Of a DNA stretch of 41,807 nt, positions 1 to 9,418 are shown one piece after another. The notes beneath the pieces were generated by a model. The model was not told the DNA's origin. It saw only the letters and a program-made list of their open reading frames with translations, and did no database searches. A program made the position numbers and the translations under genes. The DNA is from JAQVEB01 sp028698105 (GTDB lineage: Bacteria > Bacteroidota > Bacteroidia > Bacteroidales > Dysgonomonadaceae): positions 1 through 41,807 of the forward strand of contig CAXYYA010000035.1 in NCBI GenBank assembly GCA_964293155.1, read 5' to 3'. The stretch's first letter is position 1, and every line of letters begins with the position of its first letter.

Positions 1-57
1 TCAAACATCAAATTGAAGCGCAGCGGAAATCCCGCTCCGCGGGACATCAAACGTCAA

Positions 58-756
58 ATGACAGCAAAAGATATAAAACAACAACTACTGTCTTTCGGCA
101 ATCCCGAAAAGGCCGAGCATTCAAAATATTTTTTCAAAACAGGAAAAGGGCAGTACGGTGAAGGCGATCGGTTTATCGGCTGTACTGTTCCCGAAACGCG
201 AAGCGTGGCGAAAGCCAGTAGAGATGCATCGTTTACGGAAATCGAAAAGCTGTTGAACGACGAAATGCACGAATGTCGCCTTTGCGCTTTGGCAATCCTG
301 GTTGAGCAGTTTAAAAAAGCCGGTGAAGCAAAGCGCAAAGAAATCTTCGATTTTTATTTGGCGCACACGCGTTCCATCAATAATTGGGATTTGGTGGATT
401 TGTCGTGTTACCATATCGTGGGAGCATGGCTGCTGGATAAAGACCGCTCCGTTCTGTACACGTTGGCCGAGAGCGGAACCTTGTGGGAGGAGCGCATCGC
501 GGTGGTTTCTACCATGGCCTTTATCCGAAAGAACGATTTCAACGACATCCTCAGGCTTTCGGAAAAGTTCCTTTCGCATAAACACGACCTGATGCACAAA
601 GCCTGCGGCTGGATGTTGCGCGAAGCGGGAAAACGCGACGAAAATGTGCTTTTGGGTTTTCTGGACAAACACACCACCAACATGCCCAGAACGATGCTTC
701 GCTACGCCATAGAGAAATTATCGCCGGAACAACGGATGCATTACATGAAAAAATGA
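58..756 (+). CDS. DNA alkylation repair protein, AlkD-like
   Basis: The 232-residue product matches the AlkD/AlkC-type DNA alkylation repair family: all-helical HEAT-like repeats that in characterised members cradle DNA and excise alkylated purines without base flipping. Family-like stretches are GQYGEGDRFIGCTVPETR near residues 33-50, and SINNWDLVDLSC near 106-117, where the WD-x-VD segment is typical. I chose the ATG at 58; an in-frame TTG at 13 would only add 15 residues coded by repeat-like sequence. The stop overlaps the start of the protease gene by four bases (ATGA), so the two are probably translationally coupled. Family assignment is good; substrate is inferred. Confidence 0.88.
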   Translation: MTAKDIKQQLLSFGNPEKAEHSKYFFKTGKGQYGEGDRFIGCTVPETRSVAKASRDASFTEIEKLLNDEMHECRLCALAILVEQFKKAGEAKRKEIFDFYLAHTRSINNWDLVDLSCYHIVGAWLLDKDRSVLYTLAESGTLWEERIAVVSTMAFIRKNDFNDILRLSEKFLSHKHDLMHKACGWMLREAGKRDENVLLGFLDKHTTNMPRTMLRYAIEKLSPEQRMHYMKK

Positions 757-1979
757 CCGGACAATTTTATCACACCCACACATTATCAAACGGTTTGCGC
801 ATCATCCACCAACTGTTTCCTTCGGAAATATCGTATTGCGGTTTTGCCGTAAACACCGGCTCGCGCGACGAAATGCCCGATGAGCACGGCATGGCGCATT
901 TCGTGGAACACATGTTGTTCAAAGGCACCAGGCACAGGCGGGCGCATCACATTATAAACAGAATGGAGAATGTTGGCGGCGAACTCAATGCTTATACCAC
1001 AAAGGAAGAAACCTTTGTTTACGCTGCTTTTCTTGAGGAACACATCGCTCGTGCCGTTGAACTGTTGAGCGACATCCTGTTCAACTCCGTTTTTCCGCCT
1101 GCGCAAATCGAACGGGAGCGCGATGTGGTGTTGGACGAAATAAATTCGTACGTTGATTCTCCGGCAGAACTTGTTTACGACGATTTCGAAAACAGGGTTT
1201 TTGACGGGCACGAACTTGGACACTACATTTTAGGCACGCCGGAATCTCTGGCCGTTTTCGATTCGGACAAAGCACGCAACTTTGTGCGGCGTCAGTATCA
1301 TCCTGCTCAAATGGTTTTCTTTTCCTTCGGAAAAACCGGCTTCAGCCGGATTGTGAAGCTTGCAGAGAAATACTTGTCTTTCTCTTCCGGCGACGCATCG
1401 CCCAAAAACAGGGTTCCTGCGGTTGCCGCTGCGGCCGGTGAGCAAGCACTACCGAAGAATACAGCGCAATCGCACGTGGTGATGGGCACAACACTGTTCG
1501 GCATGCACCATCCGAAACGCTTTGAGGCGTATCTGTTGAATCATATACTGGGAGGGGCGAGCATGAGCAGCCGCCTGAATACATCGTTGCGCGAAAAGCA
1601 TGGCCTGGCTTACAATGCGGAATCCAATTTGGTTTTTTACTCCGATGTGGGCGTCTTCTCCGTTTACTACGCCTGCGATCCCAAAAATACGAACCGGTGC
1701 CTGCGTTTAGTGGAAAAAGAGTTGAATCGTTTGATGCAAACGCCGCTTACGGCCATGCAACTGTCTGCCGCAAAGCGGCAACTGAAAGGCCAGTTGGGCA
1801 TATCGGCACAAAACAACGAAAGCGTGGCGCTGGGAATGGCAAAAAGTTTTCTGCATTTCAATCGTTATTACTCTTTTGCCGAAACGTTTGAAAAGATTGA
1901 TGCCGTTACATCCGCACAACTGCAGCAAATGGCCGTGGATATATGGAATACGGGAAATATTTTCCGACTACGATATTGA
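753..1979 (+). CDS. M16 family zinc metallopeptidase
   Basis: A 408-residue pitrilysin-type (M16B) peptidase. The inverted zinc motif HxxEH is visible as H49-F-V-E52-H53, and the expected distal glutamate ligand is E129, inside DVVLDEINSY, 77 residues after E52. The C-terminal half (about 200-400) is the inactive-type second M16 domain, with a GGASMSSRLNTSLREKHGLAY segment typical of the family. No signal peptide is seen, so it is probably cytoplasmic; members degrade peptides or process presequences. The start overlaps the stop of the AlkD-like gene (ATGA). Length is normal for single-chain bacterial M16B enzymes, which dimerise to form the closed chamber. Confidence 0.93.
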   Translation: MTGQFYHTHTLSNGLRIIHQLFPSEISYCGFAVNTGSRDEMPDEHGMAHFVEHMLFKGTRHRRAHHIINRMENVGGELNAYTTKEETFVYAAFLEEHIARAVELLSDILFNSVFPPAQIERERDVVLDEINSYVDSPAELVYDDFENRVFDGHELGHYILGTPESLAVFDSDKARNFVRRQYHPAQMVFFSFGKTGFSRIVKLAEKYLSFSSGDASPKNRVPAVAAAAGEQALPKNTAQSHVVMGTTLFGMHHPKRFEAYLLNHILGGASMSSRLNTSLREKHGLAYNAESNLVFYSDVGVFSVYYACDPKNTNRCLRLVEKELNRLMQTPLTAMQLSAAKRQLKGQLGISAQNNESVALGMAKSFLHFNRYYSFAETFEKIDAVTSAQLQQMAVDIWNTGNIFRLRY

Positions 1980-2106
1980 TCCGAAAAACGGCAGGAATTT
2001 GTGAGTATTCGTAAAAAAAAACGCTTTTACCCCGAAAAATGGTTAAAAAACTGTGGAAAAGCCGGGATAAACTAAACTTTTCAGGCCGATTCGCGGTTAA
2101 ACTTGC

Positions 2107-2114
2107 TACATTTG
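2107..2114 (+). promoter_or_regulatory. Predicted -7 box (TACATTTG) for the beta-barrel gene
   Basis: TACATTTG fits the Bacteroidota consensus TAnnTTTG. It lies about 113 bases before the ATG at 2228. No convincing TTG at the -33 spacing is visible, so only the -7 element is supported. The rest of the 248-base gap from 1980 holds nothing else I recognise. Confidence 0.45.
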
Positions 2115-2227
2115 CCGATGTTTCATCGTTTCGTAAAAAACGAACAAAAACTGAAGCAAACGTTTTAAGAATAGATTTTTATTGAACAAACTAAACAAAA
2201 AAGAAAATTAATTTAATTGATTTGATT

Positions 2228-2842
2228 ATGAAAAAATTGAAATTTACTTTATTAACCGTAGCATTAATGGTAGCTACAATGGCAAGCGCTCAGGTTTCGT
2301 TGGGTATTAAAGGCGGTTTGAATATGTCGAATTTACTTATTAACGATGATCAGAACACCGAGAACATGAAACTGGGTTATCATGTTGGACTTGCAGCTGA
2401 TTACGAATTTATGCCTAGCATGGCGATCCAAACCGGCTTATTTTTTACAACGAAAGGAGCAACGATTAAAAACAATGATGGATCTTTGGAATATACACGA
2501 AATTTGATGTATTTGCAAGTTCCTGTACACTTTGCATACAAAGTTGATGTTACCTCGGGAACCCGTGTTGTTTTCCACGCCGGACCATATTTGGCTTATG
2601 GAGTAGGAGGAAGCTATAAAACAAAAGTGGGCACTTTAAACTTCCAAAATGACAAAATTTTTGGTACAGCTGATGGACAATACAAACCGTTTGATGCAGG
2701 TTTGGGTTTAGGTGTAGGCGCAGAATTCGGTCCGATGCTTTTGGACCTCGGTTGGGATATGGGATTGGTGAACATCTCAAATACCAGTACAAGTGTAAAA
2801 AATCAAAACGCTTATATTTCGGTAGGTTACCGGTTTAATTAA
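2228..2842 (+). CDS. Outer-membrane beta-barrel protein, PorT-like
   Basis: A 204-residue secreted protein. Residues 1-20 form a signal peptide ending ATMASAQ, and the mature part alternates short amphipathic strands with glycine-rich turns (GIKGGLNMSNL, GYHVGLAADYEF), as in the outer-membrane beta-barrel family PF13568 found throughout Bacteroidota. The last residues, SVGYRFN, give the aromatic-rich C-terminal strand expected for BAM recognition, although the final residue is Asn. I took the ATG at 2228; a TTG two codons upstream is less likely. It is monocistronic, with its own -7 box and terminator. Function is unknown beyond membership of a small 8-stranded barrel class. Confidence 0.85.
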   Translation: MKKLKFTLLTVALMVATMASAQVSLGIKGGLNMSNLLINDDQNTENMKLGYHVGLAADYEFMPSMAIQTGLFFTTKGATIKNNDGSLEYTRNLMYLQVPVHFAYKVDVTSGTRVVFHAGPYLAYGVGGSYKTKVGTLNFQNDKIFGTADGQYKPFDAGLGLGVGAEFGPMLLDLGWDMGLVNISNTSTSVKNQNAYISVGYRFN

Positions 2843-2865
2843 TATAAGCACATTCTTGTTATAGA

Positions 2866-2899
2866 AAAATCGTCCCGGAATCCCGGGGCGATTTTTTTT
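2866..2899 (+). terminator. Rho-independent terminator
   Basis: A 12-bp stem (AAATCGTCCCGG paired with CCGGGGCGATTT, one G-T wobble) with a 4-base loop is followed by a T run. It closes the beta-barrel gene. Confidence 0.88.
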
Positions 2900-3098
2900 G
2901 CGCTTAACGTCTTTTATTAACGAATTCGACTGTCTAAAACAATAAACCGAAAATCAAGCCGAATTCACCTATCCTGTCATTCTGTCTGTCTTTAATTTAC
3001 TTCTTTTTTTATTCACAAAGCGTTAGTTTATCGCTTAAAATTCGTCGGGTGCTATTGTTAATCTTATTTTCCATTAAAAATTTTCTAAAATTTTTTTT

Positions 3099-3106
3099 TA
3101 CTTTTG
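3099..3106 (+). promoter_or_regulatory. Predicted -7 box (TACTTTTG) for susC1
   Basis: TACTTTTG matches TAnnTTTG and sits about 84 bases before the preferred susC1 start. No clear -33 TTG is present. The 347-base gap 2843-3189 otherwise holds the upstream terminator, an A/T-rich tract, and a perfect 12-bp palindrome ATTACATGTAAT at 3145-3156 in the presumed leader. Confidence 0.45.
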
Positions 3107-3189
3107 TCAAAGTTGATATAAAGTGATCAATCTCTTCTATTGAAATTACATGTAATATGAAGCTTTTTAACTTATTTAAGGATGTATTT

Positions 3190-6100
3190 ATGAGAAAAAA
3201 AATGAATTTGTTGATTCTTATGTTATTTACTTGCATAGGAATTGTTTTTGCACAAACCCGTGTAACGGGTAATGTGGTTGATGCAAATGGTGATCCGGTA
3301 ATAGGCGCGTCTATTCAAATTAAAGGAACCGGACAGGGAACCGTTACCGATATTGACGGTAACTTTTCGTTATCGGCCCCGTCAAACGGAACGCTGGTTG
3401 TTTCGTACGTGGGGATGAAAACGCAGGAAGTTGCCGTTAGTGCAAATGTAAGAGTTGTTTTACAATCCGATACCGAACTCCTCGACGAAGTAGTTGTGAC
3501 TGCAATGGGAATCCGGAAAGAGCGAAAAGCCCTCGGTTATGCCGTGCAGGACTTAAAAAGCGATGAATTATTGAAAAATAAATCGGCTAATGTCATCAAT
3601 TCGCTTGCCGGAAAAATTTCAGGGGTGAATGTAACGCAGAGTTCCGGTGCAGCCGGTGCCGGTGCGCAGATCATTTTGCGTGGTGGCACTTCGTTGGAAA
3701 GAGATAATCAGCCGTTGTTCGTTGTAGATGGTGTTATTTACGACAACTCCACGGTAATCGGAGGTAACAGCGCGTTCGATGGCGCCTTGACAACGGCTAC
3801 ATCTTACGGTAATCGTGTTATGGATATAAACCCGGAAGATATAGAAACGATGTCGGTGCTTAAAGGCCCCGCCGCCGCTGCTCTTTATGGCTCAAAAGCC
3901 GCTGCTGGAGCTATTGTTATAACAACGAAAAAAGGACAGGAGGGAACGGTTCAGGTAAACGTCAGTACCAAAACCTCTACCAATTGGGTAAACCGTTACC
4001 CCGAACAGCAAGATGGTTATAAGAGAGGATTTTACAATGCTTTAGGTGTTTTGGATGAATACACAACCCAATCGTGGGGTGAGCCGTTTGGCCCGAATGA
4101 TATGATGTATAATAACATCGAAGATTTTTTCCAAAATTCCGCCGTTTTTGATAATAACGTGAGTGTTTCGGGAGGGAATAAAAACGGCAGTTTTTATTTG
4201 TCCGCATCCAGATTCGATCAAAAAGGGATTGTTCCGAAAACGGGATACGATAAAACGACTTTTCGTTTTAACGGAGATCAGAAATATGGCATCCTTACCG
4301 TTGGTACAAATGTGGCCTATTCGTTAGCCAATACCCGAAAAACGTTGACATCGTCAGGATTATGGGGTTCCGGCGGAACGGGAGCAATGACCTCAGTGTA
4401 CCGATGGGCGAGAAGCGACGATATGAAACACTATCTTAACGAAGATGGAACAAAATACCGGATGTTCGAAGGTTTGCAGGAATTGCAAGACGATGTGGAG
4501 AATCCTTATTGGATCATCAATAAGAATAAATTGGGAGACGATACCGAACGTATCACCGGTAATGTGAACGCTAACGTGAAATTATTCGACTGGTGGAACG
4601 TGACATACCGGTTGGGTGCAGACAGCTACACAACAAGGAACTCAACGCTCATCGCGCCCGGAGGCGCGGTACAACTGCTGTGGCAAAACGGGATGATGTC
4701 CGAAAGTGATTACCGTTACAATTATTGGTCGTCCAACCTGATGTCGAATTTTGAAAAGCAGTATGGAGACTTCGATTTTGGATTACTTTTGGGCTACTTC
4801 TCCGAGCAAACCAAAACAACCACCAACAGGAGAATGGGATATGATTTTGTCGTAAGTAATTTCTTCAGTTTCGAAAACATTGTTGCTGCAAACAAAAAAT
4901 TCGCAGAAATAAACATGATGAAACGGCTGTTTGGAATATATGGCGAATTTAGAGCCTCGTACCGAAATATGCTTTACCTCACCGTTACCGGAAGAAATGA
5001 CTGGACTTCTACCTTACCCGTAGAAAACAGATCCTATTTTTATCCGTCGATAGGTGGCAGCTTTGTATTTTCGGAACTAATGCCGAACAACGATGTTGTA
5101 TCGTTTGGGAAATTGCGCGCATCATGGGCACGAGTAGGAAAAGATGCTTCGCCCTATGTAACCAACACATATTTATGGCCTTCGCGTGAATTTTTGGGTG
5201 GCATAATCGGAACGGGGAATAACTGGTCTCGCGGCAATCCATATCTGAAACCGGAAATAACTGATTCATACGAAGTTGGCGTTGAAATGAGATTCTTAAA
5301 AGGCCGTTTGGGCTTCGACTGGGCTTATTACTCCAATAATTCGTACAATCAAATTCTATCGCCACGCTTAGGCCAGTCAACCGGATATATTTTTGTATCG
5401 GTAAACGGGGGCGATATCACCAATAAGGGAATGGAATTGTCAATTACCGGCCAACCCGTAAAAACCCGCGATTTTGTGTGGGATGCAACGTTGAACATGG
5501 CAGGTAACAGAGGAACCGTTCAGAATTTGTTGAAAGGAGTTGATATTTTATATGTAACAGATGTTCAGGTAGGAAATGCTAAAGCAGCATCGTTTAACGG
5601 TGGCAACTTTATGGCCATTTCAGGTTCCAAATGGTCTCGAACCGAAGATGGAAAAGTGATTTTGGATGCAAACACCGGAATGCCTACGAGCGATAACCTC
5701 ACTACCTACGAAATCGGGAACCGCGAACCCAAAATGACAGGCGGTCTCAACAACAGCTTGCAGTATAAAAACTGGAATTTATCGTTTTTGTTTGATTTCA
5801 GAGTTGGCGGCGATGTGTACAACGGTACGGATTATTTCATGACATTAAACGGCATGAGTAAACGAACCATGGAAAGAGACAAGTTAACGATTGAAGGGGT
5901 GGTAAAAACAGGAGGTACTGCTGAGGCGCCGATATATGAAGACAAAACTTTTACGTTTGAAGCAAATCAAACTTACGACATTAACGGCACGGCCACCAGT
6001 GGAAGAAATATTATTCAAAATTACTGGGGTACATATTATCCGCGGGAAAGTGCAAATTACATGATCAATACCAACTGGTTGAGATTACGGTCTGTTTCGC

Positions 6101-6327
6101 TTTCGTACAGTCTGCCGCAGGCAATTTTGGCAAAAACAAGGTTCATAAAAGGATTGACTGCCACAGTAACCGGAACGAACTTATTGTTATTTACCAATTA
6201 CAAGGGAATGGATCCCGAAACCTCAGCCGCAGGTTCAGGTATTTCCGGCTCCAGTTCGGTGGGAATTGATTATAATGGTGTGCCAAGTACATCCGGCATT
6301 TCTTTCGGTTTAAATTTGACATTTTAA
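3190..6327 (+). CDS. SusC/RagA-family TonB-dependent glycan transporter (pair 1)
   Basis: A 1045-residue outer-membrane TonB-dependent transporter that imports oligosaccharides together with its SusD partner. In order: signal peptide (about 1-22, ending VFAQ), carboxypeptidase-D regulatory-like domain (about 24-100, with GDPVIGASIQIKGTGQGT), a TonB-box-like LLDEVVVTAMG, plug domain (about 110-235, with LFVVDGVIYDN and DIETMSVLKGPAAAALYG), then a long barrel ending GISFGLNLTF with terminal Phe. I chose ATG 3190 because AAGGA at 3178-3182 lies 7 bases upstream; ATG 3157 would put 11 residues ahead of the signal peptide. It precedes susD1 by 11 bases. Substrate cannot be read from the sequence. 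Confidence 0.95.
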   Translation: MRKKMNLLILMLFTCIGIVFAQTRVTGNVVDANGDPVIGASIQIKGTGQGTVTDIDGNFSLSAPSNGTLVVSYVGMKTQEVAVSANVRVVLQSDTELLDEVVVTAMGIRKERKALGYAVQDLKSDELLKNKSANVINSLAGKISGVNVTQSSGAAGAGAQIILRGGTSLERDNQPLFVVDGVIYDNSTVIGGNSAFDGALTTATSYGNRVMDINPEDIETMSVLKGPAAAALYGSKAAAGAIVITTKKGQEGTVQVNVSTKTSTNWVNRYPEQQDGYKRGFYNALGVLDEYTTQSWGEPFGPNDMMYNNIEDFFQNSAVFDNNVSVSGGNKNGSFYLSASRFDQKGIVPKTGYDKTTFRFNGDQKYGILTVGTNVAYSLANTRKTLTSSGLWGSGGTGAMTSVYRWARSDDMKHYLNEDGTKYRMFEGLQELQDDVENPYWIINKNKLGDDTERITGNVNANVKLFDWWNVTYRLGADSYTTRNSTLIAPGGAVQLLWQNGMMSESDYRYNYWSSNLMSNFEKQYGDFDFGLLLGYFSEQTKTTTNRRMGYDFVVSNFFSFENIVAANKKFAEINMMKRLFGIYGEFRASYRNMLYLTVTGRNDWTSTLPVENRSYFYPSIGGSFVFSELMPNNDVVSFGKLRASWARVGKDASPYVTNTYLWPSREFLGGIIGTGNNWSRGNPYLKPEITDSYEVGVEMRFLKGRLGFDWAYYSNNSYNQILSPRLGQSTGYIFVSVNGGDITNKGMELSITGQPVKTRDFVWDATLNMAGNRGTVQNLLKGVDILYVTDVQVGNAKAASFNGGNFMAISGSKWSRTEDGKVILDANTGMPTSDNLTTYEIGNREPKMTGGLNNSLQYKNWNLSFLFDFRVGGDVYNGTDYFMTLNGMSKRTMERDKLTIEGVVKTGGTAEAPIYEDKTFTFEANQTYDINGTATSGRNIIQNYWGTYYPRESANYMINTNWLRLRSVSLSYSLPQAILAKTRFIKGLTATVTGTNLLLFTNYKGMDPETSAAGSGISGSSSVGIDYNGVPSTSGISFGLNLTF

Positions 6328-6338
6328 TAGAAAAAATT

Positions 6339-8111
6339 ATGAAAAAAATACGATATATATTAGTTCTCGTTGCTATTTCCCTGATCGCATCTTCGTGTAG
6401 TCAGGAATGGCTGAACATAAATGAAGACCCCAATAATCCGTCGAATACGGTGGCATCGGTGGACAGCCGGTTGGCCTGGATACAGCATCATTATCTGTAT
6501 GCTCAAATGACGGCAGGTACACGAACCACATACATAACCCAGCAGAATACATATACCACCACCACCGCCCGCGATGGACGAAGTGCGGGTTGGAATCCGT
6601 CGTCGGCAATAAGTACAACTCCGTACCAGTGGTTTTTTGTGGTGTCGGCGGCTAACTTTAAAGATTTGGAAGAAAAAGCGACAAAGGAAGAGGCCTGGCA
6701 CTATTTAGGCGCGGTGAAAGCCATTAAAGCGGCCGGTTTTATGCTTATGACGGATTGGTACGGAGAGATGCCGTACACCGAAGCCCTCGGTGAAGCCGTA
6801 ACTCCAAAGTTTGACGATGGAAAGACCATCTTCGAGGGTTGTCTCGCCGATATTGATAAAGCAATTGAGTATTTTAACATGACGCAACCGGCAACAGCAA
6901 CTCCGTTGAAAAAAGGAGACAGTTGGAACGACGGAGACGTTCAAAAATGGCTGAAAATGTGTTACGGATTAAAAGCCAGATGGTTGAATAATTTATCGAA
7001 AAAATCGGCGATGTATAATCCTGATGCGATTCTGACAGCGCTAAACAACGCACCAACATCAAACGCAGATAATACTGTTGTAAATCATGTTGATGTAGCT
7101 TCAGACAACGTGGGCGATGTGATGTGGGCCGATCCGCTCATGGCTTCTATCGTTTTCGATAACGTGGGAATGAATACCAATGTAAGAATCACAAAATGGT
7201 ACGAGGATATTCTCACCAATTTCGATAACAAGGGTATTGAAGACCCGCGCGCCGATAAATTAATTCCATGGGCACAGTTTAAACAAGGAAAAGAGTTCAT
7301 CCGCTCAAAAGGAGTAGACATGCAATCGGATATCCGGTTAAACAAGGGGCCGTTCCCAACCACCTTTAATGCCAAAAACGAAGCGATAACCAACAACGGA
7401 AGAACAATTCCTGCACATGCGTGGTATTGCAATACCTCCGATCCGAATCGCTGGGGCGACACCGTTTACGTATCGTTCCGTTCGAGCGCTATCGGATACT
7501 ACGGCGATACGGATGACTTGTATCAGTGGGCCGACGGGACTATCGCTTCTACCGGTACTTTCTATTCGCGTCCCGACGCTCCGACACATTACCTGTGTTA
7601 TCACGAAATGTGCTTTATAAAAGCCGAGGTTTTATTCAAAAAAGGAGATAAAACAGGTGCTTTTAATGCATACAAAGAAGGCATAAAGGCACATATCGAA
7701 TTAATGAACCAAAAGTTGAAAACATACGGAAATGTAAATCCAAACAAGTCTCCGATGAATCAAGCCGATATTGATAATTTCTTGAATAACGCGATAGGAG
7801 ATGCAACAAATGTCACGCTGGGAAAAATAATGACGCAAAAATACATATCAATGTCGTTTTCTCAACAAAACTGGAATGATATGAGACGAATGGACTACAG
7901 TCCCAATGCATATTTAGGATGGGATATTCCTTATGAATACTATAAAACCGCAGAGGCGCAGGTATCTATTCCTTTGGGAAAACAATGGCGAAGAATTATG
8001 CAGGTTTCTCACGAAATAAATTATAATTCTGATAACTGGGCTGCTTCACATCCGCACGCTAAAGACAACGATATATGGTCTTATCCGGTGTGGTGGGACA
8101 CCGCGGAATGA
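6339..8111 (+). CDS. SusD-like surface glycan-binding lipoprotein (pair 1)
   Basis: A 590-residue lipoprotein with signal peptide and lipobox IASSC (Cys20), followed by QEWLNINEDPNNPSN, the hallmark start of the SusD/RagB-like 2 family rather than classical SusD. The C-terminal part (YISMSFSQQNWNDMRRMDY, PNAYLGWDIPYEYYK) also fits. SusD proteins cap the SusC barrel and hand over glycans. The gene follows susC1 by 11 bases and is closed by a terminator, so susC1-susD1 form a complete two-gene unit. The substrate is not deducible. Confidence 0.93.
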   Translation: MKKIRYILVLVAISLIASSCSQEWLNINEDPNNPSNTVASVDSRLAWIQHHYLYAQMTAGTRTTYITQQNTYTTTTARDGRSAGWNPSSAISTTPYQWFFVVSAANFKDLEEKATKEEAWHYLGAVKAIKAAGFMLMTDWYGEMPYTEALGEAVTPKFDDGKTIFEGCLADIDKAIEYFNMTQPATATPLKKGDSWNDGDVQKWLKMCYGLKARWLNNLSKKSAMYNPDAILTALNNAPTSNADNTVVNHVDVASDNVGDVMWADPLMASIVFDNVGMNTNVRITKWYEDILTNFDNKGIEDPRADKLIPWAQFKQGKEFIRSKGVDMQSDIRLNKGPFPTTFNAKNEAITNNGRTIPAHAWYCNTSDPNRWGDTVYVSFRSSAIGYYGDTDDLYQWADGTIASTGTFYSRPDAPTHYLCYHEMCFIKAEVLFKKGDKTGAFNAYKEGIKAHIELMNQKLKTYGNVNPNKSPMNQADIDNFLNNAIGDATNVTLGKIMTQKYISMSFSQQNWNDMRRMDYSPNAYLGWDIPYEYYKTAEAQVSIPLGKQWRRIMQVSHEINYNSDNWAASHPHAKDNDIWSYPVWWDTAE

Positions 8112-8134
8112 AATTAGTTGCTGATTGTTTATAC

Positions 8135-8167
8135 AAAAATCGCCCTGTGCAATCGGGGCGATTTTTT
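8135..8167 (+). terminator. Rho-independent terminator after susD1
   Basis: AAAATCGCCC pairs with GGGCGATTTT around an 11-base loop, then a T run. It ends the susC1-susD1 unit. Confidence 0.87.
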
Positions 8168-8280
8168 TAATCGGTCATAAGCTATTGATGACATGTGTTT
8201 TATCTCGCTTTCGATCCCCGATCACTGTTCCAGTTGCGGCAAAATCAACAAATAATTTATGGTTTCATCATTTTTTTTCC

Positions 8281-8288
8281 TACTTTTG
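8281..8288 (+). promoter_or_regulatory. Predicted -7 box (TACTTTTG) for the GntR gene
   Basis: TACTTTTG, identical to the box before susC1, lies 53 bases upstream of the regulator ATG. No clear -33 TTG is seen. A shared box alone does not show shared regulation. Confidence 0.45.
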
Positions 8289-8341
8289 AATGCGGTTGCG
8301 AATTTAAATTTATTTTTGTTAAATAATTAAGATAGTGAAGT

Positions 8342-9088
8342 ATGCATAACATACTGGATGAGGATTTTTTTAGTAAGATAGGGACAGCTCAGCCCTTAAG
8401 TCAAAGAATAGAACGAAGGATCGAGGATTTAATCAGGGAAAAGAAAATATTGCCCGGGCAAAAATTACCTTCCGAATTTGAACTGTGCCAGCTTTTTTCC
8501 GTAAGCCGCACGGCTTTACGCGAAGCATTAAAACGCTTAAACGCCAGGGGGTTAGTCGAAATAAAAAAAGGCAGCGGCATATATGTAACCCAAATAAAGA
8601 TCGAGAACATTATAAACTCGTTAAATTTATTTTACGATTTAAAATTCGATTCCAATCTCATCCAACAAATTATTGAAGTGAGAAGAATATTTGAACCCGA
8701 AATCGCCAAACTTGCATCAACAAACAGAACGAATAATGATTTACGCGTACTGCATCAAAACATAGAAGACCTCATTAAATGCGATCCCGATAACACACAA
8801 CTTGAAGTTGACATCATTAACCGGTTTCACATGAATGTAGCCAAAGCAACGAATAACCCGATAATTACGATCAGTATGGAGCCGGTTTATTCCCTCGTGC
8901 CTCGGCTGCGAAATTTGATTTTTGCCAATATTGACGGCGAAAAAAAATACACCATTTCGCTGCAAGAAAAAATTTTCGAAGCAATAAAAAACTCGCTGCC
9001 CGAAGATGCGTATCACCACTCGGTGGATTTGCTTAAGAGAAACATGGAGATATACGACAAATACTTTAAAGGTCGGATAATAAGTTAA
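8342..9088 (+). CDS. GntR-family transcriptional regulator, FadR/FCD type
   Basis: A 248-residue DNA-binding regulator. Residues about 18-82 form the GntR winged helix-turn-helix: LIREKKILPGQKLPSEFELC, VSRTALREALKRLNARGLVE and KKGSGIYV are near-consensus. Residues about 100-235 form an all-helical FCD effector domain, with the family's FHMNVAKATNNP segment and a late histidine pair (YHHSVDLL) that may take part in metal or ligand binding. FCD regulators usually sense small sugar acids or organic acids. It sits alone between two SusCD pairs; glycan loci more often use HTCS, SusR-like or sigma/anti-sigma regulators, so its effector is probably a breakdown product (inference). Confidence 0.92.
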   Translation: MHNILDEDFFSKIGTAQPLSQRIERRIEDLIREKKILPGQKLPSEFELCQLFSVSRTALREALKRLNARGLVEIKKGSGIYVTQIKIENIINSLNLFYDLKFDSNLIQQIIEVRRIFEPEIAKLASTNRTNNDLRVLHQNIEDLIKCDPDNTQLEVDIINRFHMNVAKATNNPIITISMEPVYSLVPRLRNLIFANIDGEKKYTISLQEKIFEAIKNSLPEDAYHHSVDLLKRNMEIYDKYFKGRIIS

Positions 9089-9220
9089 TCTACCGGCAAT
9101 TTTGTGTTACGATGTAAATACAGGATGCTCCGTTTAATCTGACATCATTGCATCTTTTGTTCCGTTACTATACTCACCCGTTGGAGTGAAAAAACCGTAT
9201 AACTGCCGCTAACCGTAAAC

Positions 9221-9231
9221 TTGTATGACAA
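9221..9231. promoter_or_regulatory. Candidate GntR/FCD operator, distal copy
   Basis: TTGTATGACAA fits the TNGTNNNACNA pattern of FadR-subfamily operators exactly. It lies 133 bases downstream of the regulator gene and about 170 bases before the susC2 -7 box. Its first ten bases recur inverted at 9409-9418. Confidence 0.4.
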
Positions 9232-9375
9232 CTTTAACAGTTCGATAATTGGATGAGAAGGAGAAAATAACAAGAAGATACACGTAAAAATACCACTAAA
9301 AGTATTTTCCTCTTATTTTTTAATAATTGATTAACAGGTAAATAATAAATAATTTAATTTTTTTTACAAAAACTA

Positions 9376-9405
9376 TTGAAAGTTACTGAAAAAAAAATAA
9401 CTTTG
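9376..9405 (+). promoter_or_regulatory. Predicted susC2 promoter (TTG-N19-TAACTTTG)
   Basis: TTG at 9376-9378, 19 bases, then TAACTTTG at 9398-9405 reproduces the Bacteroidota -33/-7 arrangement with exact spacing. The start site would be near 9411, giving a leader of about 210 bases. This is the best-formed promoter in the window. Confidence 0.65.
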
Positions 9406-9407
9406 TG

Positions 9408-9418
9408 ATGTCATACAA
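9408..9418. promoter_or_regulatory. Candidate GntR/FCD operator on the susC2 start site
   Basis: ATGTCATACAA is the inverted copy of the distal motif with 10 of 11 bases matching. It begins three bases after the -7 box, so a bound repressor would cover the predicted transcription start. Assignment to the GntR protein is inferred from proximity and motif class. Confidence 0.4.

Noticed and set aside
3157..3189. ATG 3157 as the susC1 start
   Set aside because: It places 11 residues before the signal peptide, while ATG 3190 has AAGGA at good distance.
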